47,491 nt of DNA from K189A clade bacterium (GTDB taxonomy: Bacteria; Pseudomonadota; Gammaproteobacteria; Pseudomonadales; Azotimanducaceae): the NCBI GenBank assembly GCA_902613475.1, contig CACMHG010000012.1, positions 1 to 47,491 on the forward strand, written 5' to 3'. Each line of letters starts with the position of its first letter. The stretch's first letter is position 1. This document shows, piece by piece, positions 35,882-44,710 of this stretch. The position numbers were made by a program, and so were the translations under genes. Below the pieces are notes generated by a model. The model was not told where the DNA came from. It worked only from the letters and a program-made list of their open reading frames with translations, and did not search any database.

Positions 35882-36793
35882 ATGAACCAAACCCAGACCT
35901 CAACGCCCGTGGGCTATATGCAGCGCATGCGCGATTACTATTTGGCGCTTGGCTACAACAACCCGTACCAGTGGGCATACCATGAATCCGTGCCCTTCCA
36001 AGCCCTGAAAAAGCCGGTGACCCAGAGCCGCATCGGGCTTGTGACCACGGCTGCGCCCTTAAAAGCCGACGCCGGGGATCAAGGCCCGGGAGCACCGTAC
36101 AACGCCGCCGCTAAGTTCTATCGGGTCTACGCCGGTGATGCCACGCGTGATGACTTTCTGGGCATTTCCCACGTTAGCTATGACCGTGACTACACCACCG
36201 CGGATGACATTGCCAGCTACTTTCCACTTACAGCACTGCGCAGCGCGAAGGCCGATGGACATGTCGGTGAGCTGTCACCACGCTTCTATGGTCTGCCCAC
36301 CAACCGCAGCCAAGCCACCACGCTCAATCAAGACTGCGTCGACCTGCTGGCCATGCTGCAAAAGGACGAAGTCGATTTAGCGATAATGGTCGCCAACTGA
36401 CCCGTCTGTCACCAGTCGGTCAGTTTGGCCGCACGACACCTGGAGGCCCACGGCATACCCACCGTGGTCATGGGCTGCGCCAAAGACATTGTCGAACACT
36501 GCGGTGTGCCCCGCTTCGTGTTCAGCGATTTTCCGCTGGGCAATGCCGCTGGCAAACCACACGACATGGCATCACAGCGGCAAACGCTAACGCTGGCACT
36601 CCAAGCATTAGACACAGCCAGTGCGGCACGGACCACGGTGACATCGCCCCAGCAGTGGTCACCAGACACGCAGTGGAAGGCCGACTTCTACAGCATCGCA
36701 AAACTGTCCGATGAGGAGCTGGCTCAGCGGCGGGCCGAATTCGACAAGATCAAGGCGGTAGGTAAAGAAGTTAGGGATCAGGCAGAGGGTTAA
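35882..36793 (+). CDS. GrdB-family (glycine/sarcosine/betaine reductase B-like) selenoprotein candidate
   Basis: Read through one in-frame TGA at 36398-36400 this gives 303 residues matching the stand-alone proteobacterial relatives of glycine/betaine/sarcosine/D-proline reductase selenoprotein B. Segments include SRIGLVTTAAPLKAD, KFYRVYAGDATRDDF, ISHVSYDRDYTTADD and after the TGA AARHLEAHGIPTVVMG and VPRFVFSDFPLGNAAGKPHD. The TGA encodes residue 173 in AIMVAN-U-PVCHQSV, exactly where cysteine relatives have the first Cys of CxxC. Ordinary stop usage would end the protein before its conserved C-terminal half. A SECIS-like hairpin follows. Enzyme role in this aerobic context is unknown; it may be a thiol- or selenol-based reductase. 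Ribosome site is weak. Confidence 0.9.
36398..36443 (+). promoter_or_regulatory. UGA codon and SECIS-like hairpin of the GrdB-family gene
   Basis: After the UGA (36398-36400), GGUC (36418-36421) pairs with GGCC (36427-36430) around the loop AGUUU. Below it GUC (36415-36417) pairs with GAC (36435-36437) and CCA (36412-36414) with UGG (36441-36443), with bulges on the 3' side. The loop lies 22-26 bases after the UGA and has G at its second position, as in bacterial SECIS elements. This stem is more extensive than the one in the redoxin gene. Confidence 0.65.
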
Positions 36794-36798
36794 CGCGG

Positions 36799-37281
36799 CT
36801 ACGGCCGCCACTCATATCTAATGTCCGCCAAATCGCTCTTCGACTGCGCCCACGGGTTTCCGTCAAAGCTGGCGAACCCACGCTCGGTCTCAACAAAACC
36901 CTGAGACAGATGAAATTGTTGCGCGCCGACGTTGCGTTGGAATGTATACAGCGTCAGCCCTGCAGGGCTTCGGGCTTTCGCTTCGTCTAGCAGCGTTTTG
37001 CCAATACCCGCTCGTTGGTAATCGACGTGTACAAATAGATGATCGAGCTTTTCGCCTGACAAGGTCAGCAGCCCAACAACCTGGGTGGTACGCACATCCA
37101 CGGTTACCCGCGACAGCGCCGGATCAAGATCTTGAAAGTACGCCAACTGGTCGCTTAGCTCGTCCCAGCGGTTATGTTCCTGTAGTCCCAATGCACGCTG
37201 ACAGGAAAGCCGCCACATTTTGACGGTCTTAAGGCCAAATTCACGGCGATAGTCGATCGTTTTTAGGTTCTCGCGGTGCAT
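36799..37281 (-). CDS. GNAT-family N-acetyltransferase
   Basis: 160 aa acetyl-CoA-dependent acyltransferase of unknown substrate. Motif A is LDHLFVHVDYQRAGIGKTLL, with the QRAGIG pyrophosphate-binding loop, and motif B is NVGAQQFHLSQGFVETER. It converges on the GrdB-family gene; a short GCGGC/GCCGC hairpin at 36795-36808 spans the junction but lacks a T-tract. Confidence 0.88.
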   Translation of the reverse strand: MHRENLKTIDYRREFGLKTVKMWRLSCQRALGLQEHNRWDELSDQLAYFQDLDPALSRVTVDVRTTQVVGLLTLSGEKLDHLFVHVDYQRAGIGKTLLDEAKARSPAGLTLYTFQRNVGAQQFHLSQGFVETERGFASFDGNPWAQSKSDLADIRYEWRP

Positions 37282-37465
37282 TGTTGTTGTCCACTCGGCG
37301 CAAACAAAAGGACATTCATTCGCTCACTTTCTGCCGGTTCGATCAACAGCTGAGCGACCATCAATGCTCTTCCTGCGAAACAGTCGCGATCTGCAAAAAA
37401 AGCTCGCCCACTGCACAAACCTCTGCCATTTCAGGTTAACGTTGCGTCCGGAGAGGGAGCGCTTT

Positions 37466-39037
37466 ATGAGCCTTGTGACTTGGTCCTGGATTTTCTTGTT
37501 TGGCTACATGAGTTTGATGGTTGGCATTGGGGTTTATGCCCAACGCCAAATCAAGCATGCGGATGATTTTGCAACGGCGCGCGGTGCTTACGGACCGTTT
37601 TTTCTCGCCCTCGCCTTTGCGGCGTCCACCGCCAGCGGTGCGACCTTTTTGGGCAGCCCGGCCATGTCCTATGAGTGGGGCATTTCTACCCTTTGGATGC
37701 ACTTTTTGTATCCGGTTGGGGTCTATGTCGGCATTTTAATTTCTATGCGCCTGGTTGCCACTTCTGGCAACCGCTTTGGCAATCGCTCTATTCCCGAGTA
37801 CCTGGGCGATCGGTATCAGTCTGACACCATGCGGCTGCTGGTCTCGCTGATTTCCCTCGTCTTGTTCTTTTACCTGGCGGGCCAACTGGTGTCGGGTATT
37901 GTGATGTTTGAAATCATGCTCGGCCTCGACTCTGCGTGGGCCCTTGGCATTACCACCCTTATTCTGCTGATCTATGTGGTGCTGGGCGGTGCTCACGCTG
38001 ACATCCTCACGGACGGCGTTCAGGGTTTCATGATGCTGTTGCTGGCGATCTTGGTCATTGTGCTCACCGCTCTTGGCTGGGGTATCGAAGGCGGGTTTTC
38101 TGGCCTGGTCGATAATTTGGCAACCCAGGACGGGGACCTGGTCTCTGCGACCAACCCCAACACGCCGCTTTTTCATTCCTGGTGGTCAATCTTCGTGATC
38201 GCCTTCGCGCATATGCCCTTGGGTCTGCTGCCGCACCTTGGCAACAAGCTGTGGGCACTGGATACAGGCAGTTCGCGGCTACAGTTCGTTAAGCTGGCAG
38301 CAGTCTTTGGTCTAACCCTTGGCTTACTGGGCCTTGGCGGTCTGCTCGCTCGCGTCTATTTTGGCGATGCTCTGTATGCATCCGGTGCCAACCCAAACCA
38401 AGCCCTGCCCTTACTGTTTATCGAACTTTTTCCCACCTGGCTTGCTGCGCTGATTGGCGTCGGCGTGCTTTCTGCAGTCATGAGTACAGCCGACGGCTTG
38501 GTGGTCTCTTCGTCGCAGATCATCGCTAACGATCTGTATCGGCGAACGCTGGCACCGAAGCTGCACCCAGATCTACCCCAAGAGCAGCTAGACCGACGAG
38601 TGCTGTTGATTAGCCGCTGGTCGACGGTAGCCGTGCTGTTAATTTGTATGGTCATGGCTTGGTCGCTAATGGATGTGAACGTGTCCCTGGTGGTTTGGAT
38701 TGGCGTTGGCGGCATGATGGCGGCCTTCGCTGGACCACTGGTGCTTGGGGCGCTGTGGTCTGGGGTGACGCTGAACGGCGCCTACGCGGGCCTGCTTAGT
38801 GGATTCGGTGTGTTCATCGTACTGCACTCGCAGATCTTGGAGCCGGCCTGGTTTACTGGTATTGGTCTGGAGGGTGCTGTCACCTGGCTGCGCGGCGAAG
38901 GTCCAAACCCCTACTCCTGCGCGGTCATGGGGGAGATCGTCTCGATAATTGCCACGGTCGTCGTATCAAAGCTGACCCAACCCCTGGATTCTGCTCACTT
39001 GAATGAGCTGTTTAGCACCAGTGAAACAATTGCATAG
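37466..39037 (+). CDS. Sodium:solute symporter (SSS family)
   Basis: 523 aa with about 13 membrane helices. Family hallmarks: KHADDFATARGAYGPFFLALAFAAS near the N-terminus, the helix-6 signature LLIYVVLGGAHADILTDGVQGF and VGVLSAVMSTADGLVVSSSQI in helix 9, which belongs to the sodium site. It differs from the other symporter in the window and is more like PutP/acetate-type carriers. The ATG at 37466 has GGAGAGGGAG upstream; an in-frame ATG at 37364 is less likely. It heads a plus-strand run with the PHP gene 36 bases downstream. Confidence 0.92.
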   Translation: MSLVTWSWIFLFGYMSLMVGIGVYAQRQIKHADDFATARGAYGPFFLALAFAASTASGATFLGSPAMSYEWGISTLWMHFLYPVGVYVGILISMRLVATSGNRFGNRSIPEYLGDRYQSDTMRLLVSLISLVLFFYLAGQLVSGIVMFEIMLGLDSAWALGITTLILLIYVVLGGAHADILTDGVQGFMMLLLAILVIVLTALGWGIEGGFSGLVDNLATQDGDLVSATNPNTPLFHSWWSIFVIAFAHMPLGLLPHLGNKLWALDTGSSRLQFVKLAAVFGLTLGLLGLGGLLARVYFGDALYASGANPNQALPLLFIELFPTWLAALIGVGVLSAVMSTADGLVVSSSQIIANDLYRRTLAPKLHPDLPQEQLDRRVLLISRWSTVAVLLICMVMAWSLMDVNVSLVVWIGVGGMMAAFAGPLVLGALWSGVTLNGAYAGLLSGFGVFIVLHSQILEPAWFTGIGLEGAVTWLRGEGPNPYSCAVMGEIVSIIATVVVSKLTQPLDSAHLNELFSTSETIA

Positions 39038-39073
39038 CTAAATCCGTCCAACCCAACAACCAGGAGTGGTGCC

Positions 39074-40426
39074 TTGACGTCTCAACCACCAATGAAGCAC
39101 TCACACAAAAGAACGATTGCGCAACAGCTCGTATTTACTGCCGCGCTGATTTTGCTGTCGGCTCAGGGCGCCCTCGCCCACGGCCCCGCCAGCGGCGAGT
39201 CCAATCCTGAGCGGCATATTGAATTTCCCGACACAGCCGATTACCAAACCTTGGTGCTCGATCTGCATACGCACAGCGTCTTTTCAGACGGCCACGTGTG
39301 GCCAACGGTCAGAGTCTCGGAAGCGCTGCGTGATGGCCTTCACGGTATGGCCATTACGGAACATTTGGAGTTTCAGCCGCACCTTGCGGACATCCCAAAC
39401 CCTGACCGCAATCGCGCCTTTGAAGAAGCCCGTCGAGCCGCCAGCGGTCATCCGCTGATCGTCATACCCGGCGTTGAAATCACCCGGGTTGATGCCCCAG
39501 GACACATCAATGCGGTTTTTGTGCAAGATGCCAACCCCTTAGTGAAACTCGCCACCGCTGAAGATGACCTGCCAACGGCGGAATTCGAAACGCGCGAGGA
39601 GGCGGTCGCCTTCACCGCCGAACAAAGCAATATGTTTAACGGTGCCCACTCGGTGGAAGTAGACGGGCGCACCGTATGGCGCCCGTACCCAGACGCGGAA
39701 ACCTACGACGTCATCCGCAATTTCGGTCACGCCAGCACGAAGGACCCCAAGGCGGTGCTGCAGGCCGCCAATGAGCAAGGTGCCTTTGTCTTCTGGAACC
39801 ACCCCAGCTTTGAGCGCCCAGATTCACCCATGAATTCGTTTCACCTTGAGGCAACCGCCGAAGGCCTGCTCCACGGCGTTGAAATCGCTAACGGTGACGC
39901 CTACTACCCCAACGCCCACCGGCTGGCGATGAAACATGACCTCGCCTTAATCGGCGTGTCCGACGTCCACGAGCTGATCGCTTGGGATTATAGACCCGAC
40001 GCAGAACATAACCCTGGCCATCGCCCGGTAACCCTAGTGCTCGCCACAGAAAGCTCCGCAGAAGGCATGAAAGAAGCCCTGTTCGCCCGCCGCACCATTG
40101 TCTGGTGGAAAGATGTGCTGATTGGACGGCAGCCCCACCTTGATGCGCTGCTTCAGGCATCGCTGAGCATCGAGTCGGTTGAGAGGACGCCTTGGGCGAT
40201 CCGAGTGAACATTCGCAACGTGTCAGATGCGCCATTTAAGTTGGTAGAGCGATCTGGTGCGCCGCTTACCGGTCAAACTGGGTTGATTGAGATTGCCGCA
40301 AATGCGGTCACGGGCATTACCATGAGAGGCACAAACCCCTCTGCACCAGTTACCCTGACCTTTGATGTGCTAAATGCTTTGACCGCGCCAGAGACACCGG
40401 CGCGCATCACGCTTACGCACCAATAG
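39074..40426 (+). CDS. Exported PHP-domain phosphoesterase (Sb-PDE-like)
   Basis: 450 aa with a signal peptide (AQQLVFTAALILLSAQGALA, cleavage before HGPASG) and a PHP metal-dependent phosphoesterase domain. Metal motifs: LDLHTHSVFSDGHVWP, GMAITEHLEF, VIPGVEITR, NHPSFERPD and GVSDVHE. Secreted PHP enzymes of this layout (Sb-PDE type) hydrolyse phosphodiesters. The TTG at 39074 has AGGAG seven bases upstream and is preferred over the ATG at 39092. A C-terminal beta domain (about 340-450) follows. Product uptake by the adjoining symporter is a reasonable inference. Confidence 0.85.
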   Translation: MTSQPPMKHSHKRTIAQQLVFTAALILLSAQGALAHGPASGESNPERHIEFPDTADYQTLVLDLHTHSVFSDGHVWPTVRVSEALRDGLHGMAITEHLEFQPHLADIPNPDRNRAFEEARRAASGHPLIVIPGVEITRVDAPGHINAVFVQDANPLVKLATAEDDLPTAEFETREEAVAFTAEQSNMFNGAHSVEVDGRTVWRPYPDAETYDVIRNFGHASTKDPKAVLQAANEQGAFVFWNHPSFERPDSPMNSFHLEATAEGLLHGVEIANGDAYYPNAHRLAMKHDLALIGVSDVHELIAWDYRPDAEHNPGHRPVTLVLATESSAEGMKEALFARRTIVWWKDVLIGRQPHLDALLQASLSIESVERTPWAIRVNIRNVSDAPFKLVERSGAPLTGQTGLIEIAANAVTGITMRGTNPSAPVTLTFDVLNALTAPETPARITLTHQ

Positions 40427-40451
40427 TGTTGCAAAGCCTCGCATACGCCCT

Positions 40452-41078
40452 ATGACTCAGCTTGACCACATCATGTATGCCTGCCCGGATCTACAGACAG
40501 GCATCGACGAGATTTACGCCCTCACCGGGGTGATGCCTGTCATGGGCGGCTCCCATCCTGGGGTTGGCACCCGTAATGCCCTGCTGTCTCTGGACAACCA
40601 TCAGTATCTCGAAATTATCGCGCCTGACCCGGCGCAAGACCTTGAGGGCACCACAGGACAATTGCTGCTGGATCATGGCGGCACCGGCATTCGCAGCTGG
40701 GCAATCGCCTGTGATTCATTGGCAAACGTGCAAACCTTGGCAGCGGCGCGAAACATTGGCACCCGGGATATCATCGACATGAGTCGCACCACCCCCGATG
40801 GCATCAGGCTCGCCTGGCAGCTGTTGTTCTTAACCGACCCGCATATGCCGTTTTTTATCGACTGGCTGCAATCGCCGCATCCGGCGCTATCGACACCCAC
40901 CGGTTGCCAACTCAGCGCCTTTCATATTAGTGCCTCTCACATTAGTGCGACGGGGCCGGAAACCTATCAGGATTTTCTGTCCGATCTCTCGCTGTCGATG
41001 CCGGTCACAGAGGGTGAAAACGCCTTTACCGCGCAGCTTGAAACGCCAAAGGGGCCGGTGCTGCTTTACACCTGGTAG
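40452..41078 (+). CDS. VOC-family protein (glyoxalase-like domain)
   Basis: 208 aa. The opening LDHIMYACPDLQTGIDEIYALTG and the conserved TTPDGIRLAWQLLFLTDPHM, with PFFIDWLQSPHP following, match the family with a glyoxalase-like domain of unknown substrate. A short internal duplication gives FHISASHISA at about residues 157-166. It lies 25 bases after the PHP gene and 99 before the thiolase-like gene. Confidence 0.85.
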   Translation: MTQLDHIMYACPDLQTGIDEIYALTGVMPVMGGSHPGVGTRNALLSLDNHQYLEIIAPDPAQDLEGTTGQLLLDHGGTGIRSWAIACDSLANVQTLAAARNIGTRDIIDMSRTTPDGIRLAWQLLFLTDPHMPFFIDWLQSPHPALSTPTGCQLSAFHISASHISATGPETYQDFLSDLSLSMPVTEGENAFTAQLETPKGPVLLYTW

Positions 41079-41177
41079 CTCGGTGACAGTCCTCGCTTGA
41101 TGTATGATGCGTGCGCGTAGATGGCGGTCAATTACAGAGTGTCCTTGGCCTGCCGAGCCTGAATTTTGGAGAGAATT

Positions 41178-42635
41178 ATGTCCCAGCAAACCCCTGTACT
41201 CGTCGGTGTGAGCCATCTTGAGCAGCGCTTTACCGATTTTGACAGCGCCAAAGAACCTATCGAGCTGATGATCGAGGCAGTCAAACAAGCAGCCCAGGAC
41301 GCGGGCTCCAGTGCGCTGCTTGATGCTTCCTCAGTTCGGGTTATCAAGGGTATCTGGCCCTATCAAGATCCGGCTCGCGCGGTAACCGAGGCCATCGGCT
41401 GTGCCAACGCCGAATCGGTGATGTCGCCTTTCGGCGGCAATTTCGTGCAGGCCGTGCTGAATCAAAGCGCTCTGGACATCCAGTCAGGCCAGCACGACAT
41501 CATTGTTTTGACCGGCGCAGAGTGCGGCAACACCCAAGCCAAGGCCGCCAAGGCGGGTCACGATCTGGGTTGGGCGGAGCTGCCCGGCACACCAGACAGG
41601 CTGATTGGTGTGGACAAAGACATGCGTCACGACGCTGAAATTGCCATACGGCTGGGACGACCCATTCAGATTTACCCCATCATGGAAGTGGCCCTGCGCC
41701 ATGCGGCGGGTCGATCGGTTGATGCCCACCTTGAGCATATCTCGAATATTTGGGCAGGCTTTAGCAGCGTCGCAGCGGGCAACCCCAACGCGTGGATACG
41801 TGAGGCAAAGAGCGCGGAAGAAATTCGCACCATATCCAATGCCAACCGACCGGTATCCTTTCCCTACCCGAAACTGATGAACTCCAATAACGGGGTTGAT
41901 CAGGCAGCGGCACTGATTTTAGTGTCTGAGGAGAAAGCCAAGGCCCTGGGCATTGCGCGAGAAAAATGGATTTATCCCTGGGCGGGCACCGACGCGCAAG
42001 ATCATTACTACTTTTCCAATCGCGACAACTTTCACAGCTCACCGGCCATTCGCTTTGCCGGAGGCAAGTGTTTGGAGCTAAGCGGTATGACCGCCGACGA
42101 TATCGACATGGTCGATGTCTACAGCTGCTTTCCTAGCGCCGTTCAGATCGCTTGCCAAGAACTGGGCATTGATACCAACCGCCAACTGACCGTTACCGGT
42201 GGGCTGACGTTTGCCGGCGGCCCGCTCAACAATTACGTCATGCACTCCATCGCGCGCATGGCTCAACTGCTGCGCGAAAATCCGGGCAAACGGGGCATGA
42301 TCACCGCGAACGGCGGCTATATCACCAAGCATGCCTTTGGCATCTACTCCAGCGAAGCACCCTCACAACCCTTCCAGCACGCCGACCTGCAGGATCAAGT
42401 CGACGCCACGCTAAAGCGCGAGGTCGTAATTGGTCATGAGGGCAAGGGCGAGGTTGAGGGCTACAGCGTCATGTATGGACCAGAGGGGGTTACCAAGGCT
42501 TTTGTTGCTGCTCGACTGGATGACGGTCGCCGTGCTTGGGGTATCTCGCAAGACACAGCGTTACTGCAAAACATGACGGAAGAAGAATACTGCGGCCGAC
42601 AGGTCAGCCTTGCCGAACATGTGGCGACTTTTTAG
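41178..42635 (+). CDS. Acetyl-CoA acetyltransferase-like (thiolase superfamily)
   Basis: 485 aa, thiolase fold of the SCP-2-thiolase-like group. Recognisable segments are VLTGAECGNTQAKAAKAG, IDMVDVYSCFPSAVQIACQE, GGLTFAGGPLNNYVMHSIARM and the C-terminal half with YIHR-like TKHAFGIYSSE. The classical nucleophile box (VDSQCGS) is absent; a Cys in YSCFPSAV is conserved in this subgroup, so chemistry may differ from ordinary thiolases. Start ATG at 41178 has GGAGAG upstream. Confidence 0.88.
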   Translation: MSQQTPVLVGVSHLEQRFTDFDSAKEPIELMIEAVKQAAQDAGSSALLDASSVRVIKGIWPYQDPARAVTEAIGCANAESVMSPFGGNFVQAVLNQSALDIQSGQHDIIVLTGAECGNTQAKAAKAGHDLGWAELPGTPDRLIGVDKDMRHDAEIAIRLGRPIQIYPIMEVALRHAAGRSVDAHLEHISNIWAGFSSVAAGNPNAWIREAKSAEEIRTISNANRPVSFPYPKLMNSNNGVDQAAALILVSEEKAKALGIAREKWIYPWAGTDAQDHYYFSNRDNFHSSPAIRFAGGKCLELSGMTADDIDMVDVYSCFPSAVQIACQELGIDTNRQLTVTGGLTFAGGPLNNYVMHSIARMAQLLRENPGKRGMITANGGYITKHAFGIYSSEAPSQPFQHADLQDQVDATLKREVVIGHEGKGEVEGYSVMYGPEGVTKAFVAARLDDGRRAWGISQDTALLQNMTEEEYCGRQVSLAEHVATF

Positions 42636-42638
42636 GCC

Positions 42639-43079
42639 GTGACCGAGGCGGAAAACTCAGGCCCAATTCAGGGTTACCCCGCAGGATTGGGGCGCCGGCT
42701 GGGTGCCATGCTCTATGACAGTCTGCTGATTCTGGCCCTGTTTTTTTTGACGGGCTTTATCTGGGTGCCAATAAGCGGCGATGTCGTTACCGGCCCTCTG
42801 TTTCAGCTTACCCTGATCGCTGAAATCATCGCGTTTTTTGGTTACTTCTGGCGTAAACAGGGCGAAACACTTGGCATGCGAGCCTGGAAAATACGCGTCG
42901 TCGACGAGGCTGGTGCCTTGCCAAGCTGGAAACAGATCTTGCTGCGCCTGTGCATTGCACCCTTATCGATGGCGGCCTTTGGAATTGGATACGCCTGGCT
43001 ATACCTGGGCGACAACAAACAGACTTGGCACGACAAGGTCAGTGGGACATTTGTCGTACACCTGCCGGATCGTGACTAG
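42639..43079 (+). CDS. RDD-family membrane protein
   Basis: 146 aa. The name motif appears as GLGRRLGAMLYDSLLILAL (Arg-Asp-like pair shifted to Tyr-Asp), with a second helix region GPLFQLTLIAEIIAFFGYFW and RKQGETLGMRAWKIRVVDEAG typical of the family. It starts at a GTG three bases after the thiolase-like stop, so it is co-transcribed. Family members are membrane proteins of mixed roles, some sodium/proton-linked; function here is unknown. Confidence 0.87.
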   Translation: MTEAENSGPIQGYPAGLGRRLGAMLYDSLLILALFFLTGFIWVPISGDVVTGPLFQLTLIAEIIAFFGYFWRKQGETLGMRAWKIRVVDEAGALPSWKQILLRLCIAPLSMAAFGIGYAWLYLGDNKQTWHDKVSGTFVVHLPDRD

Positions 43080-43239
43080 CAGGCATTTTTAGATCACTCG
43101 ATTCTTCCTCAAGTCTGCGACGCAATAGATACACAACCATGATCAAGGTAATCTTGCGCTCTGCTAACGGTGCCGCTGACGCCATATCGAAGCACTAGGC
43201 ACCGAACCTGACATCGATCCATCCGGGAAAACAACCATC

Positions 43240-44694
43240 ATGAATTACTCCGCCGCTAACAGTGATCTTGCCGCTCTGCGCGCTCCGTGCCTTGGCACAA
43301 GCCTTGCCGTCGCCAAACGTTTGGCGAAAGCAACTGGCAATACCGCGACGCTGAATCGCGCCATCACGGACTTTAAAGATCAAATCGGCGAGTCCCTGAC
43401 GGTCAATCTCGATGGGCCAGTGGCTCGCGTCGTGATTATGGGTGGCGCCGAGGAATGCGGTCCCACCCAGTACCGGAAACTCGCCACCTTGCTGGCGCAA
43501 AAGCTTGCAGCCATGAACATCGCGCAAGCTGCAGTCCACCTGCTGAGCACTAAGATAAAGAGCCACAATACGGCTTGGAAAGCCCAGGCGCTGATGCAAG
43601 CGCTCAGCCATGCCAGCTATCGTTTCAATCACTACAAGAGTAAGCCTAAGCAGCCTGTGGCGTTAAAGCGCGTTAGACTTTTGGCAGGACAAGCCGATCA
43701 AAAAGCCCTGCGCGCGGCGATCAAACTGGGTAATGCCCTCGACGCCGGCCTGGCCTTGGCTAAGGATCTGGGTAACGAGCCTTCCAACGTTTGCACGCCA
43801 ACCTACCTGCTTGGCCAAGCCCGCAAGATCGCGCGATCCAAGGATGTCTCTCTTACCGCACTCGATGAAAAGAAGATGCTCAGCCTGGGTATGGGCGCCT
43901 TCATGTCGGTTTCTCAAGGTAGCGACCAGCCCGGCAAGATGATTATTTTGCGCTATAACGGTGGTAAGAAAGCTGATGCTCCCATCGCCTTAGTCGGCAA
44001 GGGCATCACCTTTGATACCGGCGGCATTTCCCTTAAGCCACCACCTGCCATGGATGAAATGAAGTTCGACATGTGCGGTGCTGCCGCCGTACTGGGTGTC
44101 ACCAAGGCAGCCATAGACGCTCAACTGCCCATCAACTTGGTCACCGTGGTTGCAGCGGCTGAAAACATGCCGAGCGGCCGCGCCACTCGTCCGGGCGACA
44201 TTGTCACCTCTGCTTCGGGCCAGACCATCGAGATTCTCAACACCGATGCCGAGGGTCGCCTGGTTTTATGCGATGCGCTAACCCACGTACAAACCTACAA
44301 ACCCAAAGCCATCATCGATGTTGCGACGCTAACCGGTGCCTGCATTATGGCCTTGGGTAGCCACGCCAGCGGCCTGTTCGCTAACGATGACGAACTGGCG
44401 GATGCGATCACGGCAGCCGGTGAAACCAGCGGTGACCGAAGCTGGCGTCTACCGCTGTGGGATGAGTATCAGGCTAGCCTAAATACCAATTTCGCCGATA
44501 TGGCGAATGTCGGTGGAGGCGGCGCCGGCAGCGTCACCGCCGCCTGTTTCTTGTCGCGCTTCGTCAAAGGTCAAAAATGGGCGCATATGGATATCGCCGG
44601 CAGTTCCTTCCACAAAGGGGGAGCCAAGGGTTCCAGCGGGCGTCCCGTGGCTCAGCTGTTCGCCTACCTCGTCGCCCAAAGCGGCCTCAACTAA
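43240..44694 (+). CDS. pepA: Leucyl aminopeptidase PepA (M17)
   Basis: 484 aa cytosolic two-zinc aminopeptidase; PepA in E. coli is also a DNA-binding factor in site-specific recombination and carAB control. The metal and catalytic motifs are LVGKGITFDTGGISLKPPPAM and NTDAEGRLVLCDAL. WAHMDIAGSSFHKGGAKGSSGRPV near the end is also conserved. pepA-holC-valS is the order in E. coli and many gammaproteobacteria. The 160-base gap before it shows no other feature. Confidence 0.96.
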   Translation: MNYSAANSDLAALRAPCLGTSLAVAKRLAKATGNTATLNRAITDFKDQIGESLTVNLDGPVARVVIMGGAEECGPTQYRKLATLLAQKLAAMNIAQAAVHLLSTKIKSHNTAWKAQALMQALSHASYRFNHYKSKPKQPVALKRVRLLAGQADQKALRAAIKLGNALDAGLALAKDLGNEPSNVCTPTYLLGQARKIARSKDVSLTALDEKKMLSLGMGAFMSVSQGSDQPGKMIILRYNGGKKADAPIALVGKGITFDTGGISLKPPPAMDEMKFDMCGAAAVLGVTKAAIDAQLPINLVTVVAAAENMPSGRATRPGDIVTSASGQTIEILNTDAEGRLVLCDALTHVQTYKPKAIIDVATLTGACIMALGSHASGLFANDDELADAITAAGETSGDRSWRLPLWDEYQASLNTNFADMANVGGGGAGSVTAACFLSRFVKGQKWAHMDIAGSSFHKGGAKGSSGRPVAQLFAYLVAQSGLN

Positions 44695-44710
44695 GGGGCC
44701 GATACGGTAT

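Noticed and set aside
36425..36793. Separate 122-codon gene starting at TTG 36425
   Set aside because: It has no ribosome site, begins inside a conserved family segment and is in frame with the preceding UGA-ended part. A single selenoprotein explains both pieces better.
36795..36808. GCGGC/GCCGC hairpin as a bidirectional terminator between the GrdB-family and GNAT genes
   Set aside because: The stem is only five pairs and overlaps the GNAT stop codon; no T-tract on either side.
40917..40947. Internal repeat FHISASHISA in the VOC gene as a functional repeat
   Set aside because: Only two short units that differ in sequence; probably a small duplication without consequence.
7384..43239. Whole accessory region as a prophage or integrative element
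   Set aside because: No integrase, excisionase, replication, transfer or phage structural gene was seen, and no matching tRNA end was found at the right side.
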